The notes under the pieces were generated by a model that was given only the letters and a program-made list of their open reading frames with translations, was not told the origin of the DNA and ran no database searches. DNA of 51,883 nucleotides from Clostridium sp. CAG:169 (GTDB taxonomy: Bacteria > Bacillota > Clostridia > Oscillospirales > Ruminococcaceae). The stretch spans positions 29,610-81,492 of the forward strand of contig FR880304.1 in assembly GCA_000435195.1 (NCBI GenBank). The letters are read 5' to 3'. A program made the position numbers and the translations under genes. How positions within the stretch are numbered: the first letter of the stretch is position 1; each line of letters starts with the position of its first letter. Below, piece by piece: positions 23,088 through 32,244 of this stretch.

Positions 23088-24439
23088 CACACCACCTCAA
23101 GATCAGCCTTGACCGCGTCAATCAGTGCGGTCTGCGTCATTTCTTTCTTGGATAGCGCCTTTACGATCCTTTCGTCGATGGTGCCCTTGGTAATAATGTG
23201 CTGGATCACCACAGTGCCGGATTCTTGACCTTGCCGCCAGAGACGGGCGTTGGTCTGCTGATATAATTCCAGAGACCATGTAAGGCCGAACCACACAAGG
23301 GTGGAGCCTCCGGCCTGAAGGTTCAAACCGTGACCGGCAGAGGCCGGATGGATGACTGCTACAGGAATCTTTCCCGCATTCCAGTCAGCAATATCGCGGC
23401 TGGTCTTGATCTCCCGAACATTGAAGCGGTTCTTGATGCGGCTTAGGTCATGTCGGAACCAGTAGGCCACAAGAAGCGGTTTTTCATTGGCGGCCTCGAT
23501 AATATCCTCCAAAGCGTCCAGCTTCCTATCGTGGAGCTCGATGACCTCACCGGTATCGGCATAAATGGCACCATTTGCGAGCTGTGAGAGCTTGCCCGTA
23601 AGCGATGCGGCATTGGCAGCAGTCACTTCACCATCGGGGAGCTGCAATATGAGCTCCTGTTTCAAATCTTCATAACGGCTGCGCTCAGAGTCAGAAAGCT
23701 GCACTTCGTATTCCGTTGAAACCAGCTCCGGCATCTTCAGATGGTCGGTAGATTTCATGGAAATCGTGATATCCGAGATCCTCCGATAGATGGCATCCTC
23801 CGCATAGGACAACGGCTTATAGGAGTAGATGATCTCGCCGTTTCTCTTGTCCGGCATGAAGTAATTTGTCCGGTACTGCGTGATAAAGCGTCCGAGGCGC
23901 TCGCCCATATCCAGCACTTTAAACTCCGCCCACAGATCCATGAGTCCGTTGGAGGAAGGAGTGCCGGTCAGGCCGATAATCCGGTGAATCCGTGGCCGTA
24001 CCTTCATCAGAGACTTGAAACGCTTGAATTTATGATTTTTGAAGGACGACAGCTCATCGATAATCACCATATCGAAGTCAAAGGGAGAGCCGGACTCATC
24101 AATGAGCCACTGCAGGTTCTCACGGTTGATGATCGTGATATCTGCTTGCTGTATGAGGGCGGCTTTTCGCTCCTTCGGTGTCCCGACTGCGACCGCATAG
24201 GTAAGACCGTCAAGGTGCTCCCATTTTTTTATTTCCGCTGGCCAAGTATCGCGGGCGACTCTTAAGGGAGCTACCACTAAAACGCGATGCACTTCGAAGC
24301 TGTCAAATAACAGGTCATTTACTGCCGTCAGGCTGATGATCGTCTTGCCAAGTCCCATATCTAAAAGGACTGCAGCCACGGGATGCTTTTCGATGTAGCG
24401 GATGGCATAGTCCTGATAATTATGTGGATTGAAGTTCAT
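23087..24439 (-). CDS. SNF2-family DEAD/DEAH-box helicase
   Basis: 450 aa superfamily 2 ATPase. Motif I reads LLDMGLGKTIIS (about 26-37), motif II VIIDELSSFKNH, motif III GLTGTPSSNG, and motifs V-VI HPASAGHGLNLQAGGSTLVWFG and QQTNARLWRQGQ. The C-terminus ends KKEMTQTALIDAVKADLEVV. Phage SNF2 proteins of this size act in replication or recombination. The 20-base overlap with the VRR-NUC gene suggests that the two products act together on branched or forked DNA. Confidence 0.94.
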   Translation of the reverse strand: MNFNPHNYQDYAIRYIEKHPVAAVLLDMGLGKTIISLTAVNDLLFDSFEVHRVLVVAPLRVARDTWPAEIKKWEHLDGLTYAVAVGTPKERKAALIQQADITIINRENLQWLIDESGSPFDFDMVIIDELSSFKNHKFKRFKSLMKVRPRIHRIIGLTGTPSSNGLMDLWAEFKVLDMGERLGRFITQYRTNYFMPDKRNGEIIYSYKPLSYAEDAIYRRISDITISMKSTDHLKMPELVSTEYEVQLSDSERSRYEDLKQELILQLPDGEVTAANAASLTGKLSQLANGAIYADTGEVIELHDRKLDALEDIIEAANEKPLLVAYWFRHDLSRIKNRFNVREIKTSRDIADWNAGKIPVAVIHPASAGHGLNLQAGGSTLVWFGLTWSLELYQQTNARLWRQGQESGTVVIQHIITKGTIDERIVKALSKKEMTQTALIDAVKADLEVV

Positions 24440-24701
24440 TGATCATCCCTCCAATCTGCTCCGGATCGTCAATGACATATACCCGGTAGCCAAGTTCCCG
24501 CAGCAGCCTGTGGCGCGAGAGCTGGAGTGGGCGTGGCTTTTTGCCGGGTGCCTTCAGCTCCACGAAGCCGATATGGCCGTCAGGGAGTAAGATCAGGCGG
24601 TCGGGCATTCCTGCGAAAGAGGGACACACCAGCTTAAGTGCTATGCCGCCGTTCTTTTTCACCGCCATAGTTAACTTGTTTTCTATCTGTTTTTCTATCA
24701 T
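24420..24701 (-). CDS. VRR-NUC domain nuclease
   Basis: 93 aa stand-alone PD-(D/E)XK nuclease of the VRR-NUC family, expected to cut Holliday junctions or other branched DNA. The active site pattern is visible as GMPDRLILLPDGHIGFVELKAPG: Asp of PDR, and Glu-x-Lys in ELK. A GGAGG site lies before the ATG. It overlaps the SNF2 helicase gene by 20 bases. Upstream is an unusual inverted repeat region. Confidence 0.94.
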   Translation of the reverse strand: MIEKQIENKLTMAVKKNGGIALKLVCPSFAGMPDRLILLPDGHIGFVELKAPGKKPRPLQLSRHRLLRELGYRVYVIDDPEQIGGMINELQST

Positions 24702-24737
24702 TGCAAACCTCCGTCAGGCGTTAATTTCAGGGGATGT

Positions 24738-24830
24738 ACAAGGTGTATCAATGGTATTTACCAAACTTTTTCTTAGAGCTATTTTTTTAGGCCTAAGAGA
24801 GTTTTTATATAAAACCTTGATACACCTTGT
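24738..24830. repeat. 14-bp inverted repeat flanking an AT-rich core
   Basis: ACAAGGTGTATCAA (24738-24751) is repeated as its exact complement TTGATACACCTTGT (24817-24830) around 65 bases that are strongly A+T-rich. Inside are a smaller palindrome TGGTATTTACCA and a CTTAG/CTAAG pair. It occupies the only sizeable gap in the replication module, between primase-helicase and VRR-NUC. It could be an origin, a protein binding pair or a large terminator stem. Confidence 0.75.
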
Positions 24831-24842
24831 CATAGTCCCAGA

Positions 24843-27115
24843 TTACTGCAGAAAATCTTCCTCTGCGCCGTTGTCATCATGAATCTTTAAGCCCTTAAAA
24901 TAGCGCTTCCGATTCAGTGTCAGCCGCTCGAATCCGGCTTTCTCCAGCGCAAAGTAAAAATCTGCCGTGCTGCGCACATACTCATTGCAGTCCAGTGAGT
25001 AGTTGCGGTATGCCTGATAAAGTGCCGAGGAGCTTTCCTTAAAGGACTCATCTACATCGCACTTCTCATCCAGAAAATGTCCGAACCAGTCGTTCTGGCT
25101 GCGATATTCATCGATGGCCTTTGTTACGCAGTCCGGAACCGGAATCTGGTAGTCCAGCGCGATGACCTTTTTAGCACCTTCGATGATCCATGCCAGAATG
25201 CTTTCACCGGCATTTTCATACAGGTACTCACCGTAATTTTTGATGTCGGCCTTGCCCTCGATCTTGGCGTTGAACGGGATCACGATAAGCCTGCGCCAGA
25301 TACCGTCATCGGAAGCGGAGACGCGAGGCAGGTGGTTCGTATACAGCACCAGCGTATGGCAGGGCTTGAAGGAAAACGGGTCTTTATACTTTTTCTCCGC
25401 AAACACATCGTCCGTAGAGCAGAGCTGCTTGACGGTGGAGTCGTTGAGCCTTGCGCCTTCCTGCATTTCCGCAGCGATCAGCAGGCGTTTACCTTTGACC
25501 TCAGCCATTTCTGGCTTGATGTTCCTGCGGCAGCCGACAGTCAAGGTGTCTGCGGATATATTTCCGCTGTAGAGTCCCAGTACGCGAGAGATGGCGTTCC
25601 AGAAGGTGGATTTGCCGTTGCGTCCATCGCCGTATGCGATGATGAGCGCCTCCACAAAAACTTTCCCGATAGCAGCAAGGCACAGATCATCTGTACATAG
25701 TCGATAAGCTGCTGATCCTTCTGAAAAATCAGATCCAGATTATCCTGCCAGAGCTGCGCTCCTTTACTGCCGGGTGACACGGACGTGATTTTCGTAATAA
25801 AGTCATCTGCAGAATGTTCGCGGGCACCGGCCATACCTTTGCGAAGGTCGTAGGTCGCTTCCGGTGTGCAGAGCAGGAAGCAGTCTGCGTCCAAGTCTCT
25901 CGGCGAGATTTCCAGCATCAGGTGTGTCTCTTTGAGGGTAGATGTAATGTTTTTGGAGTCGCGTCTACGGACGGCAAAGCTCTGGTAGGCCTTGGCGGCA
26001 AGGAACTCCTGATAGGCCTCCATCTGCTCGTCGCTCATCAGCTGTTCAGCTTTGGCCTTGGATGTGTTATCAAGGATTTCCTGCGCACCACAGTTTTTGA
26101 GCTTCTGCAGAGCCTCCATCATATTTCGATTGGCTTCTGCGAGCTGCCTGCGGGTAAGTTCATGAGCGACGGCCTGTGCGCCGGGCTCTGTTTCCTGCCA
26201 GTAGTGATCGCTGTATCGGATAAAGTGGGTGGCCGGTGAGTAGCGCAGCTCGTTTGCAAAATACTTTGAGAGCACCTCGGCCTGCCCGACGTCGGAAAAG
26301 TCCTCCGGCTTATAGCTGTTCTCGTCGTTATAGACTTCCGGAGGGACATATCCGTCCTCACGGCTGATCTTGGAATAAAAGCGCTGGGCGCTGTGCCAGA
26401 TTGTATTAAGCTCGCTGCTATCCAGAGGCGGTACGCAGGTTGCGGCCTTTTCCAGAAAACTTTGGTAGGCTTTTTCCGTATCGCCGTATTTCTTAATGAC
26501 GATACCGGCAAAGCGGGACATGGTAGCATTACGGCTTCCTTCCGGGATCACGATATCTTTCTCGTGGCCGCCGGGCAGGTCTGCATCGAACTCGTCGTCA
26601 TTAAAAAATTCCGTGAGGTTCATGCGACCGGGATAGAGCTCCACATTCGGCTCCTGTGTTCCGAAGAAGAAACGAGTAGCATCCAATGCCTTCGTATCGA
26701 AATACGGAAATATGGAATTGACCAGCTTCTTCATATCGCTATAGAGGGCAGCATCCGTTACTCGGTCGATTGGAAAGAGCACATGGAACTTTGGCCTTGC
26801 CGGTTTGCCGTTTTTCTCGCGTTGATTAAAGCGGCTGTAATGGATGGCGAGGCTCACTCCCGGAAATGCCTCCAGCACGTCTGCCGGTGTGATCCAGTCT
26901 TTCGGATCTTCTGAATGGTCATTATCACAGTCCACGGGAAGACAGTCAGCGGAGAGAAAGTTGTCACTGTTGCGGTAGTGGTTTTTGTACTCCGCGCACA
27001 CATAGTCGTGACCGACTGCGTCTCTCATGCTGTCCGTATTCATGACAACGGTTTTATGCGGATAGGAGCAGTTTCCGGGATTGCCGATAAAATCGGCGCT
27101 AAACAGGGTAAACAT
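24843..27115 (-). pseudogene. Prim-pol/SF3 helicase (D5-like), split by a one-base frameshift
   Basis: Should encode one replication primase-helicase of about 757 aa. The N-terminal part has AEP-type primase residues (VDCDNDH, about 61-67, and RPKFHVLFPI, about 107-116), a PriCT-like helical block, and the D5_N region. The reading frame then breaks at about 25679-25682: IDYVQMIC is followed by nonsense, while the +2 frame continues LAAIGKVFVEALIIAYGDG and the Walker A GDGRNGKST. Restoring one G next to the TGTGCC makes a continuous frame; the total length also becomes divisible by three. The C-terminal open frame alone runs 24843-25655. Either the phage is defective or the base is a sequence error. 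Confidence 0.9.
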
Positions 27116-27444
27116 CAGTCGTACACCTCCTCCGATTCTTCTTCCAGCACCTTCGTGATAAATTTCAGGGCGCGGATCATAGTTTCCAGTTCGCAGTCAC
27201 CGCCGAGGGTAACTTCAAAACCGTTGCAGCCGAATCTGTCCATGAAAGGTGTGACATGGATATCTGTGCTGGCTTCATCGGAAATGCGGAAATAGGTGCG
27301 TCCGCCGTGGCCGGTGTCGCCACCTTTGTAACCGGTTGTTCCGGCTTCGACCTGCAGGATATTGGCACTTACCACATCGCGGGTGTAGGTAGTGATCTCA
27401 GTGCCATCAAAAAGCTCTCTGCGACTTTCTTTAATTTCATACAT
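27115..27444 (-). CDS. Conserved phage hypothetical protein, 109 aa
   Basis: No function recognised. The sequence is Gly/Thr-rich and likely beta-structured (TTYTRDVVSANILQVEAGTTG, GGDTGHGGRTYFRISDEAS), with an acidic C-terminus (LEEESEEVYD). Such small proteins commonly accompany the primase-helicase in Clostridia phages. GAGGTTT precedes the ATG, and the stop overlaps the primase start (TGATG), so translation is coupled. Confidence 0.8.
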   Translation of the reverse strand: MYEIKESRRELFDGTEITTYTRDVVSANILQVEAGTTGYKGGDTGHGGRTYFRISDEASTDIHVTPFMDRFGCNGFEVTLGGDCELETMIRALKFITKVLEEESEEVYD

Positions 27445-27448
27445 AGCG

Positions 27449-27871
27449 TTAAACCTCCTGACATTCTTCTGTGAAATAGCGCAAGTGATAGCCTTTCCAC
27501 TTGGCGCGTTTGATTTCTGCTTCCATACCGGATGAGATGCGGCTGCCGAATACCCAGACCTCAGCGCACTTGCTCATGAAGGCATTTCCGAAGAAAAGAC
27601 CAAGCTCACGTTCTTCTGGATTGTCATCATCAAGGAACTGCGGAAATAGCAGGTGCGGTGCGATAGGGATATATCCCTTGTCCACGGCAAAACGGCTGTA
27701 GCGTCTGGCATTGGCCACATTTGTCTCCACATCTCCAGAAAACGGAGAGCAGATGTAGACGATAGGCCGGAAGGCGCGTAGGGACTGCTTTTCATTTGCG
27801 GCAATCCGGGAGAGCGCTTCACCGGCAGTTGGATCAGGATAGCCTTCGCTGTTGCGATAATCGTTGCTCAC
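27449..27871 (-). CDS. DUF4406/nucleoside deoxyribosyltransferase-like protein
   Basis: 140 aa. The core FRPIVYICSPFSGDVETNVANARRYSRFAV and IPIAPHLLFPQFLDD, then CAEVWVFGSRISSGMEAEIKRA, follows the fold of nucleoside 2-deoxyribosyltransferases, with the Ser-Gly-Met-Glu segment at the usual catalytic glutamate. Stand-alone forms in phages are annotated DUF4406 and may act on nucleotides, but the substrate is unknown. The start is GTG at 27871, eight bases after GGAGG. Confidence 0.82.
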   Translation of the reverse strand: MSNDYRNSEGYPDPTAGEALSRIAANEKQSLRAFRPIVYICSPFSGDVETNVANARRYSRFAVDKGYIPIAPHLLFPQFLDDDNPEERELGLFFGNAFMSKCAEVWVFGSRISSGMEAEIKRAKWKGYHLRYFTEECQEV

Positions 27872-27902
27872 TCAAAAGTCCTCCTTTCCGGGCAGACTTA
27901 AA

Positions 27903-27958
27903 GGCGTCCACCTCCAATTTCCACTGGAGATGAACGCCTGATTTGAGCGGACGATTTT
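27903..27958 (-). ncRNA. Repeated intergenic hairpin element, copy 1
   Basis: On the minus strand, right after the DNA polymerase stop, TCCGCTCAAATCAG is followed by a 14-bp stem (arms GGCGTTCATCTCCA and TGGAGGTGGACGCC, two G-U pairs) with the loop GTGGAAAT. The 40 bases at 27919-27958 recur almost unchanged at 32434-32473. No poly-U tract follows, so a simple terminator is unlikely. Confidence 0.65.
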
Positions 27959-29946
27959 TAATCTTTTTTGTAGAAGGGCGTGGTGTAACCGTCTGAGCGG
28001 AGCTTCAGGCCTTCTGCCCACGGTGGAGTCCTGCCCATCTGTTCACAGAGAACGTCAAGTGACATGCGAGGGTCTGCTTCGATGACCAGTTCGTCGTGGA
28101 TATGCATGACGATGGAGCAGCAGCGCAGCGTCTTCATGGCATAGCCGAGAATGTCGCGGGAGGTTGCCTGCACGATATTTTCCACGAATTTCGGCCCGTA
28201 TGAATCGAGCCGTTCCCATTTTTTCGTGCTGCCGATGCCCTCATAGGTAATACACTCGCCTCCGAATTTATTTGTACCGACCTTTGGCTTTACATAGGCG
28301 AGGTTCCGTCCGGAGGGCAGCGTAATAAAGAGCATCCCGGAGCGGCAGGAGAAGGTAAGCCCGTAGCTGCTGGTTGTGTGTTTATACTTCACAGCCTCCA
28401 TGACAGCGCGGTCGACATCCCACCAGAATTTTACGATGTTGGGATTTGTCTGCCGCCATGCGTCCACCAGCGGAGGAAACTCATCCTCGGAAAGTCCCAT
28501 CTCTATAGCGCCCATTGCCTTTAAGGCTCCGACCGAGCCGCCGTAGCCGAGCGCGAGTTCCGCGATTTTGCCTTTTTGACGCAGGTGGCCGTTAATGCCA
28601 TGCTTCTCAACCGGAACATGGAACATCTGACTGGCACTGGCGCAGTAGATGTCACCTCCGGTTTCAAAGACTTTTTGACGCCACGTCTCACCGGCATACC
28701 ACGCGATGACTCTTGCTTCGATGGCGCTGAAGTCGGAAACATAAAACTGCGTACCGTTCTTCGGGATAAATGCTGTCCGGATCAGCTGAGAGAGTGTGTC
28801 CGGAACGTCCTCATATAAGAGTTTCACGGCATCGAAGTCGCCGGATTTTACAAGAGCGCGTGCGTCGGCCAGATCCGGGAGATGATTTTGTGGGAGGTTT
28901 TGTAATTGTATAAGCCTGCCTGCCCAGCGTCCGGTACGATTAGCACCGTAAAAAGCGAACATGCCGCGAGCCCTGCCGTCATCACAGACCGCACGCTCCA
29001 TCGTCTGATACTTCTTGACGGAGGATTTGGCAAGCTGCTGTCGGAGTTCCAGAACGGTCTGAAGTTCGGGTGGAGCGGTTTTGATAAGCTCTGCCACGAC
29101 TTTCTTTCCAAGGCTGTCAGTTTCGAGCCCGTTATCGGAAAGCCACTGTTTCATTTGCTGGACGGAGTTTGGATTATCAAGTGCTGTCATATCTTTCATG
29201 GCAGCAGTCAGTTCTGACCGGGAGCGGGTGTCCATTTCGATGGCTTCTTTTACAAGATCCATATCGAGCCGGACACCTCTGTCGTTGATTTCCTGATCGA
29301 TGTGGTATTCATCCCAGACTTCCTCCGGCACAGGGAATTTTGCAAGTCGATCCTTAATGCTGATCTCGGTTTCCACATCGCGGATGTTATATTTTTTGAA
29401 GGCCTCCCACTTGTCCGGTGCATGGAAAGGGTGGTTCCTTGTGCGACCGCCGTTTGTTTTCGTCGGAGCACAGGGCACGGAGAAGTATTTGATCAGGTCT
29501 TTTCCCTCCGTGAGTTTCTGTTTTTCAAGACCAAGGACGGCACCGACGCCTTCCAGAGAGAGCGGCAGTCCCATTGTGGCTGCCCAGACCATAGAGCAGC
29601 GCCAGCTTTCGGGATTTAAGAAGCGTGCGCATTCGGTCGAGAGAGGATGGTTATCATGGAAGGTATCAAGGCTTACTCCAAGATCACGGAGATATCGGGA
29701 TAAGCACACCCGTTCAAAATTTGCGTTGAAAGCCCATTTGATGACAGTATCATCGGTCAGGGCATCTATAATTTCCTGCGGCAGACGTTCTCCCTGTGCA
29801 AGGTCAATGACCGTCACCTCGGAGCCGTCGGCGCTGTAGCCGAACAGCAGTATCTCAAAATCCGGTGACTCGGCATATTTATATACGCCACATTTGGATA
29901 GGTTCACGTCGCTGTAGGTTTCGATATCAATACTGAGTGTTTGCAT
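27958..29946 (-). CDS. Phage DNA polymerase, family A (PolA-like)
   Basis: 662 aa replicative polymerase. The N-terminal 3'-5' exonuclease shows LSIDIETYSDVNLSKCG (about 4-20) and further DEDD residues around YNIRDVETEI. The polymerase domain contains YVSDFSAIEARVIAWYAGE (motif A), the O-helix region GHLRQKGKIAELALGYGGS (motif B) and MHIHDELVIEAD (motif C). The size and missing 5' nuclease are normal for phage enzymes. A GAGGTG site precedes the ATG. It lies in the replication operon between DUF4406 and a small membrane protein. Confidence 0.96.
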   Translation of the reverse strand: MQTLSIDIETYSDVNLSKCGVYKYAESPDFEILLFGYSADGSEVTVIDLAQGERLPQEIIDALTDDTVIKWAFNANFERVCLSRYLRDLGVSLDTFHDNHPLSTECARFLNPESWRCSMVWAATMGLPLSLEGVGAVLGLEKQKLTEGKDLIKYFSVPCAPTKTNGGRTRNHPFHAPDKWEAFKKYNIRDVETEISIKDRLAKFPVPEEVWDEYHIDQEINDRGVRLDMDLVKEAIEMDTRSRSELTAAMKDMTALDNPNSVQQMKQWLSDNGLETDSLGKKVVAELIKTAPPELQTVLELRQQLAKSSVKKYQTMERAVCDDGRARGMFAFYGANRTGRWAGRLIQLQNLPQNHLPDLADARALVKSGDFDAVKLLYEDVPDTLSQLIRTAFIPKNGTQFYVSDFSAIEARVIAWYAGETWRQKVFETGGDIYCASASQMFHVPVEKHGINGHLRQKGKIAELALGYGGSVGALKAMGAIEMGLSEDEFPPLVDAWRQTNPNIVKFWWDVDRAVMEAVKYKHTTSSYGLTFSCRSGMLFITLPSGRNLAYVKPKVGTNKFGGECITYEGIGSTKKWERLDSYGPKFVENIVQATSRDILGYAMKTLRCCSIVMHIHDELVIEADPRMSLDVLCEQMGRTPPWAEGLKLRSDGYTTPFYKKD

Positions 29947-29960
29947 AGATTTTCACCTCA

Positions 29961-29996
29961 ATTCAAACAAGCGGCTTAAGATCACTCCTAAGCCGC
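29961..29996 (-). terminator. Terminator-like hairpin upstream of DNA polymerase
   Basis: Minus strand stem GCGGCTTA/TAAGCCGC with a nine-base loop followed by TTGTTTG, located between the small membrane protein stop and the polymerase ribosome binding site. The U tract is weak, so it may only attenuate or serve as an RNA processing site. Confidence 0.5.
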
Positions 29997-30010
29997 CTGC
30001 CGTTACTGGA

Positions 30011-30202
30011 TTATTTCAGGGATTCCATACGCTTGATATGGTATTCGTCGTCCTGCGCGGCCTTTTTCTCCTCACGCTTCTCGCGCTTGAAGTCATTGAT
30101 CACCGTCTGGATGGCGACCACTGCCCAAGACAGGACTACGATGCAGAAGCACCCGATCAGAATGTTGCAGAGAAGGGATGAAATCATAACTGTGCTTTCC
30201 AT
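30011..30202 (-). CDS. Small single-pass membrane protein
   Basis: 63 aa. One hydrophobic segment of about 22 residues (SLLCNILIGCFCIVVLSWAVV, about 9-29) is followed by a highly charged tail (KREKREEKKAAQDDE), the form of a small anchored protein with a cytoplasmic tail. AAAGGAGCG precedes the ATG. No family recognised. Position in the replication operon might suggest anchoring the phage replication complex, but that is a guess. Confidence 0.72.
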   Translation of the reverse strand: MESTVMISSLLCNILIGCFCIVVLSWAVVAIQTVINDFKREKREEKKAAQDDEYHIKRMESLK

Positions 30203-30220
30203 TGTTTTGCGCTCCTTTCC

Positions 30221-30793
30221 TTAGTTGAGAAAATCTTCATCGTCGTCAGTAGCAAAGTCGGACTCAGCGCTTGCCTTGCCGCCAAGGGGCTCACCGTCGC
30301 GGATCTTCTGCAGGTTGTTGAGCCCGCAGGCGATTCCCTTGTTGCCGGAAGAGTTGAAAGCATAAAACGTGATGCTGGCTCTGCCGTACACGCCGCTGTA
30401 CACTTCGGAGCGGGTGAGAATCGGATTCAGGTCTGCGTCCACGATGCCGGGTGCAGAGGTTGCATTGGCGTTGACGAAGTAGGCGTTCTTGTAGGCCTCG
30501 TCGTCCGGACGTTCTGCATCGCCGTCGCGCAGAGGAGTCTTCAAAACAGAGAGCGCCGGTACGGACTTGCCGTTGCCTTTGAGTTTGGCCTCGCCCTCCT
30601 TGTAGGCAACCTCGATAGCAGCCTGAATCTTGGCGATGGTCTTGGTGTCGGACTTCGGGATGATGAGGCTCACGCTGTACTTGGGAGTGCCGCCGTTGAT
30701 AGACTTCGGCTCCCAGACGTTTGCGTAGCTCCAGCGGGTGTCAACACCGGTGATAACCTTCATGGGATTGCTGATTTTTACATTTTTACTCAT
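30221..30793 (-). CDS. DUF2815 ssDNA-binding protein
   Basis: 190 aa. VITGVDTRWSYANVWEPKSI, YSVSLIIPKSDTKTIAKIQAAI and NAYFVNANATSAPGIVD are characteristic of DUF2815, an OB-fold phage single-strand DNA-binding family. The C-terminus is very acidic (ATDDDEDFLN), as in SSB proteins that dock partners. I start at the ATG at 30793 (MSKNVK), preceded by GGAGG; the few residues before it overlap the DUF2800 stop region. It lies next to DNA polymerase and the Cas4-like nuclease. Confidence 0.92.
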   Translation of the reverse strand: MSKNVKISNPMKVITGVDTRWSYANVWEPKSINGGTPKYSVSLIIPKSDTKTIAKIQAAIEVAYKEGEAKLKGNGKSVPALSVLKTPLRDGDAERPDDEAYKNAYFVNANATSAPGIVDADLNPILTRSEVYSGVYGRASITFYAFNSSGNKGIACGLNNLQKIRDGEPLGGKASAESDFATDDDEDFLN

Positions 30794-31925
30794 TGTCGTT
30801 TTCCTCCATAAAATCATTTTTTGCTGTATTCATGGCCGGGCGCTTGTCGCTAACCGGCACAAGTGTGGGTTTGCCCTGCGGCTTTTCGATGTAAGCCGTC
30901 AGGAGTTCATCAAAGCGGGACTTGCCGAGGAGCTTCTGCATGGCGGTAATGCCGAGCAGCTTTTTCTCATACGGGTCAAAGCCTGCTTTCTCGACCGCGT
31001 CAATGACAGCGGCCTCATTGCTGTATCTGCGGTTGCTTCGTCCTTCGACGAGCTTGAAACCTGTCCATTCCTTACCGGAGAGAGCCTGCTGCAGAGCGTA
31101 TTCCTTAATATCGGAAGCCCAGCTAACCAGTTCATCTACCTTGCTGAGAATGACCTCGATCTCGGTATCCGTAAGCAGTGGTGGGAGCTTGAAATCATGC
31201 TGCGCGAGCTTCAGATTTGCCTCGGCTCTGGCGCGGCACTCGTTCTTAGCCTTGCAGAAGCCGCACCATTCACCGCACAGGAAGTTCCCGTCACCGGCAA
31301 AAGCCAAATCTGCGGTGGGCTTTAAGACTTCATCCGCCCAGCGGTACAAGTCGTCCTTGCTGATTTCGTAGGTGCTGATGTTCTGACGCCTCGGCTGGTA
31401 GATAGTCATGGAAACCTGTTCGATGTCGTAAATGTCATCGAAAAGCTCCAAAGCGCCGAGGGCATAACATTGCATCTGCGGATTCTCCTCTGCGGAGACT
31501 AAGACGCCTAAGCCATGCTTGTAGTCGATTACCCGGAGTGTACCGTCTGCAATAATGATGCAATCGGCGGTTCCGAAGCCCTGTTCTACCCAGCGGGAGA
31601 AGTCTACACGCTGTTCGATAAGAACTACCGGGTCAGCACAGGTCTCTTTGGCGGCTTCGATCTGCTCCAGCACATATTCGGCATAGCCGCTGGTGCAGTC
31701 CTCCATCTCCTCGGAATACCACTTGAGGCTGTTGGTCGGGTCTTCTGAAGGAAGTCCCAGCGCGATTTTCAATTTGTGCTCGCCAGGTGCATGAGCGTCA
31801 GTGCCTTCTGCAGCGTAGTCTGATCCTTTGTCCTCATAGGTTTCGCAGAGCCTTGCCGACGGCGGGCAGTGCAGCCACCTGTCGGAGCTGGACGCGGACA
31901 GGATTGCGTGTGCTTTAGCTGCCAT
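30786..31925 (-). CDS. DUF2800 (Cas4/RecB-like PD-(D/E)XK nuclease)
   Basis: 379 aa. N-terminal ILSASSSDRWLHCPPSARL and EGTDAHAPGEHKL are the family start; the nuclease core shows GTADCIIIADGTLRVIDYKHG (Asp and Asp-x-Lys) and PQMQCYALGAL with its conserved Gln and Tyr. Cysteines in CGEWCGFCKAKNEC, together with the first Cys, suggest a Cas4-type Fe-S cluster. Probable exonuclease for replication or recombination. GGAGGTGATC precedes the ATG. Overlaps the SSB gene by eight bases. Confidence 0.93.
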   Translation of the reverse strand: MAAKAHAILSASSSDRWLHCPPSARLCETYEDKGSDYAAEGTDAHAPGEHKLKIALGLPSEDPTNSLKWYSEEMEDCTSGYAEYVLEQIEAAKETCADPVVLIEQRVDFSRWVEQGFGTADCIIIADGTLRVIDYKHGLGVLVSAEENPQMQCYALGALELFDDIYDIEQVSMTIYQPRRQNISTYEISKDDLYRWADEVLKPTADLAFAGDGNFLCGEWCGFCKAKNECRARAEANLKLAQHDFKLPPLLTDTEIEVILSKVDELVSWASDIKEYALQQALSGKEWTGFKLVEGRSNRRYSNEAAVIDAVEKAGFDPYEKKLLGITAMQKLLGKSRFDELLTAYIEKPQGKPTLVPVSDKRPAMNTAKNDFMEENDNE

Positions 31926-32244
31926 TGCCGATCACCTCCGCGTCCTTCATCAGGGCTTCATAGTTCGCCGGATCGATCTCCGAGAGCTTTGCGGCACCGT
32001 ACTTTTTTAGCAGGGAGCGTACTTCTGCGGTATGACCGGCGCGGGACTTCTCAGCAAGGACGGCTCTTACGTCCTCCAGCTTGAGTTCAGGCTTCGGTTC
32101 CTTCTTGGCGGGGGCTTCAGTGGCCTGCGCTTCATTGTCATCACCGGAAAACTGCTGGTAGAGCCAGTCGGCTGCGGCATTAATAGAAGCAGCAGCGGTG
32201 CGGAGCTCTTCGATGGTCTGTGCCATTTCTGCCATCTTTGACAT
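31915..32244 (-). CDS. Phage protein with SAP-like C-terminal helices
   Basis: 109 aa from the ATG at 32244 (MSKMAEM), which has AGGAGG ahead. A helical N-terminus (MAQTIEELRTAAASINAAADWLYQQF) is joined by an Ala/Glu/Lys-rich linker to LKLEDVRAVLAEKSRAGHTAEVRSLLKKYGAAKLSEID, resembling a SAP or rho-N type nucleic-acid-binding helix pair. Related phage proteins carry misleading names such as rRNA biogenesis protein; no such role is supported. It overlaps DUF2800 by about ten bases. Confidence 0.75.
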   Translation of the reverse strand: MSKMAEMAQTIEELRTAAASINAAADWLYQQFSGDDNEAQATEAPAKKEPKPELKLEDVRAVLAEKSRAGHTAEVRSLLKKYGAAKLSEIDPANYEALMKDAEVIGNGS

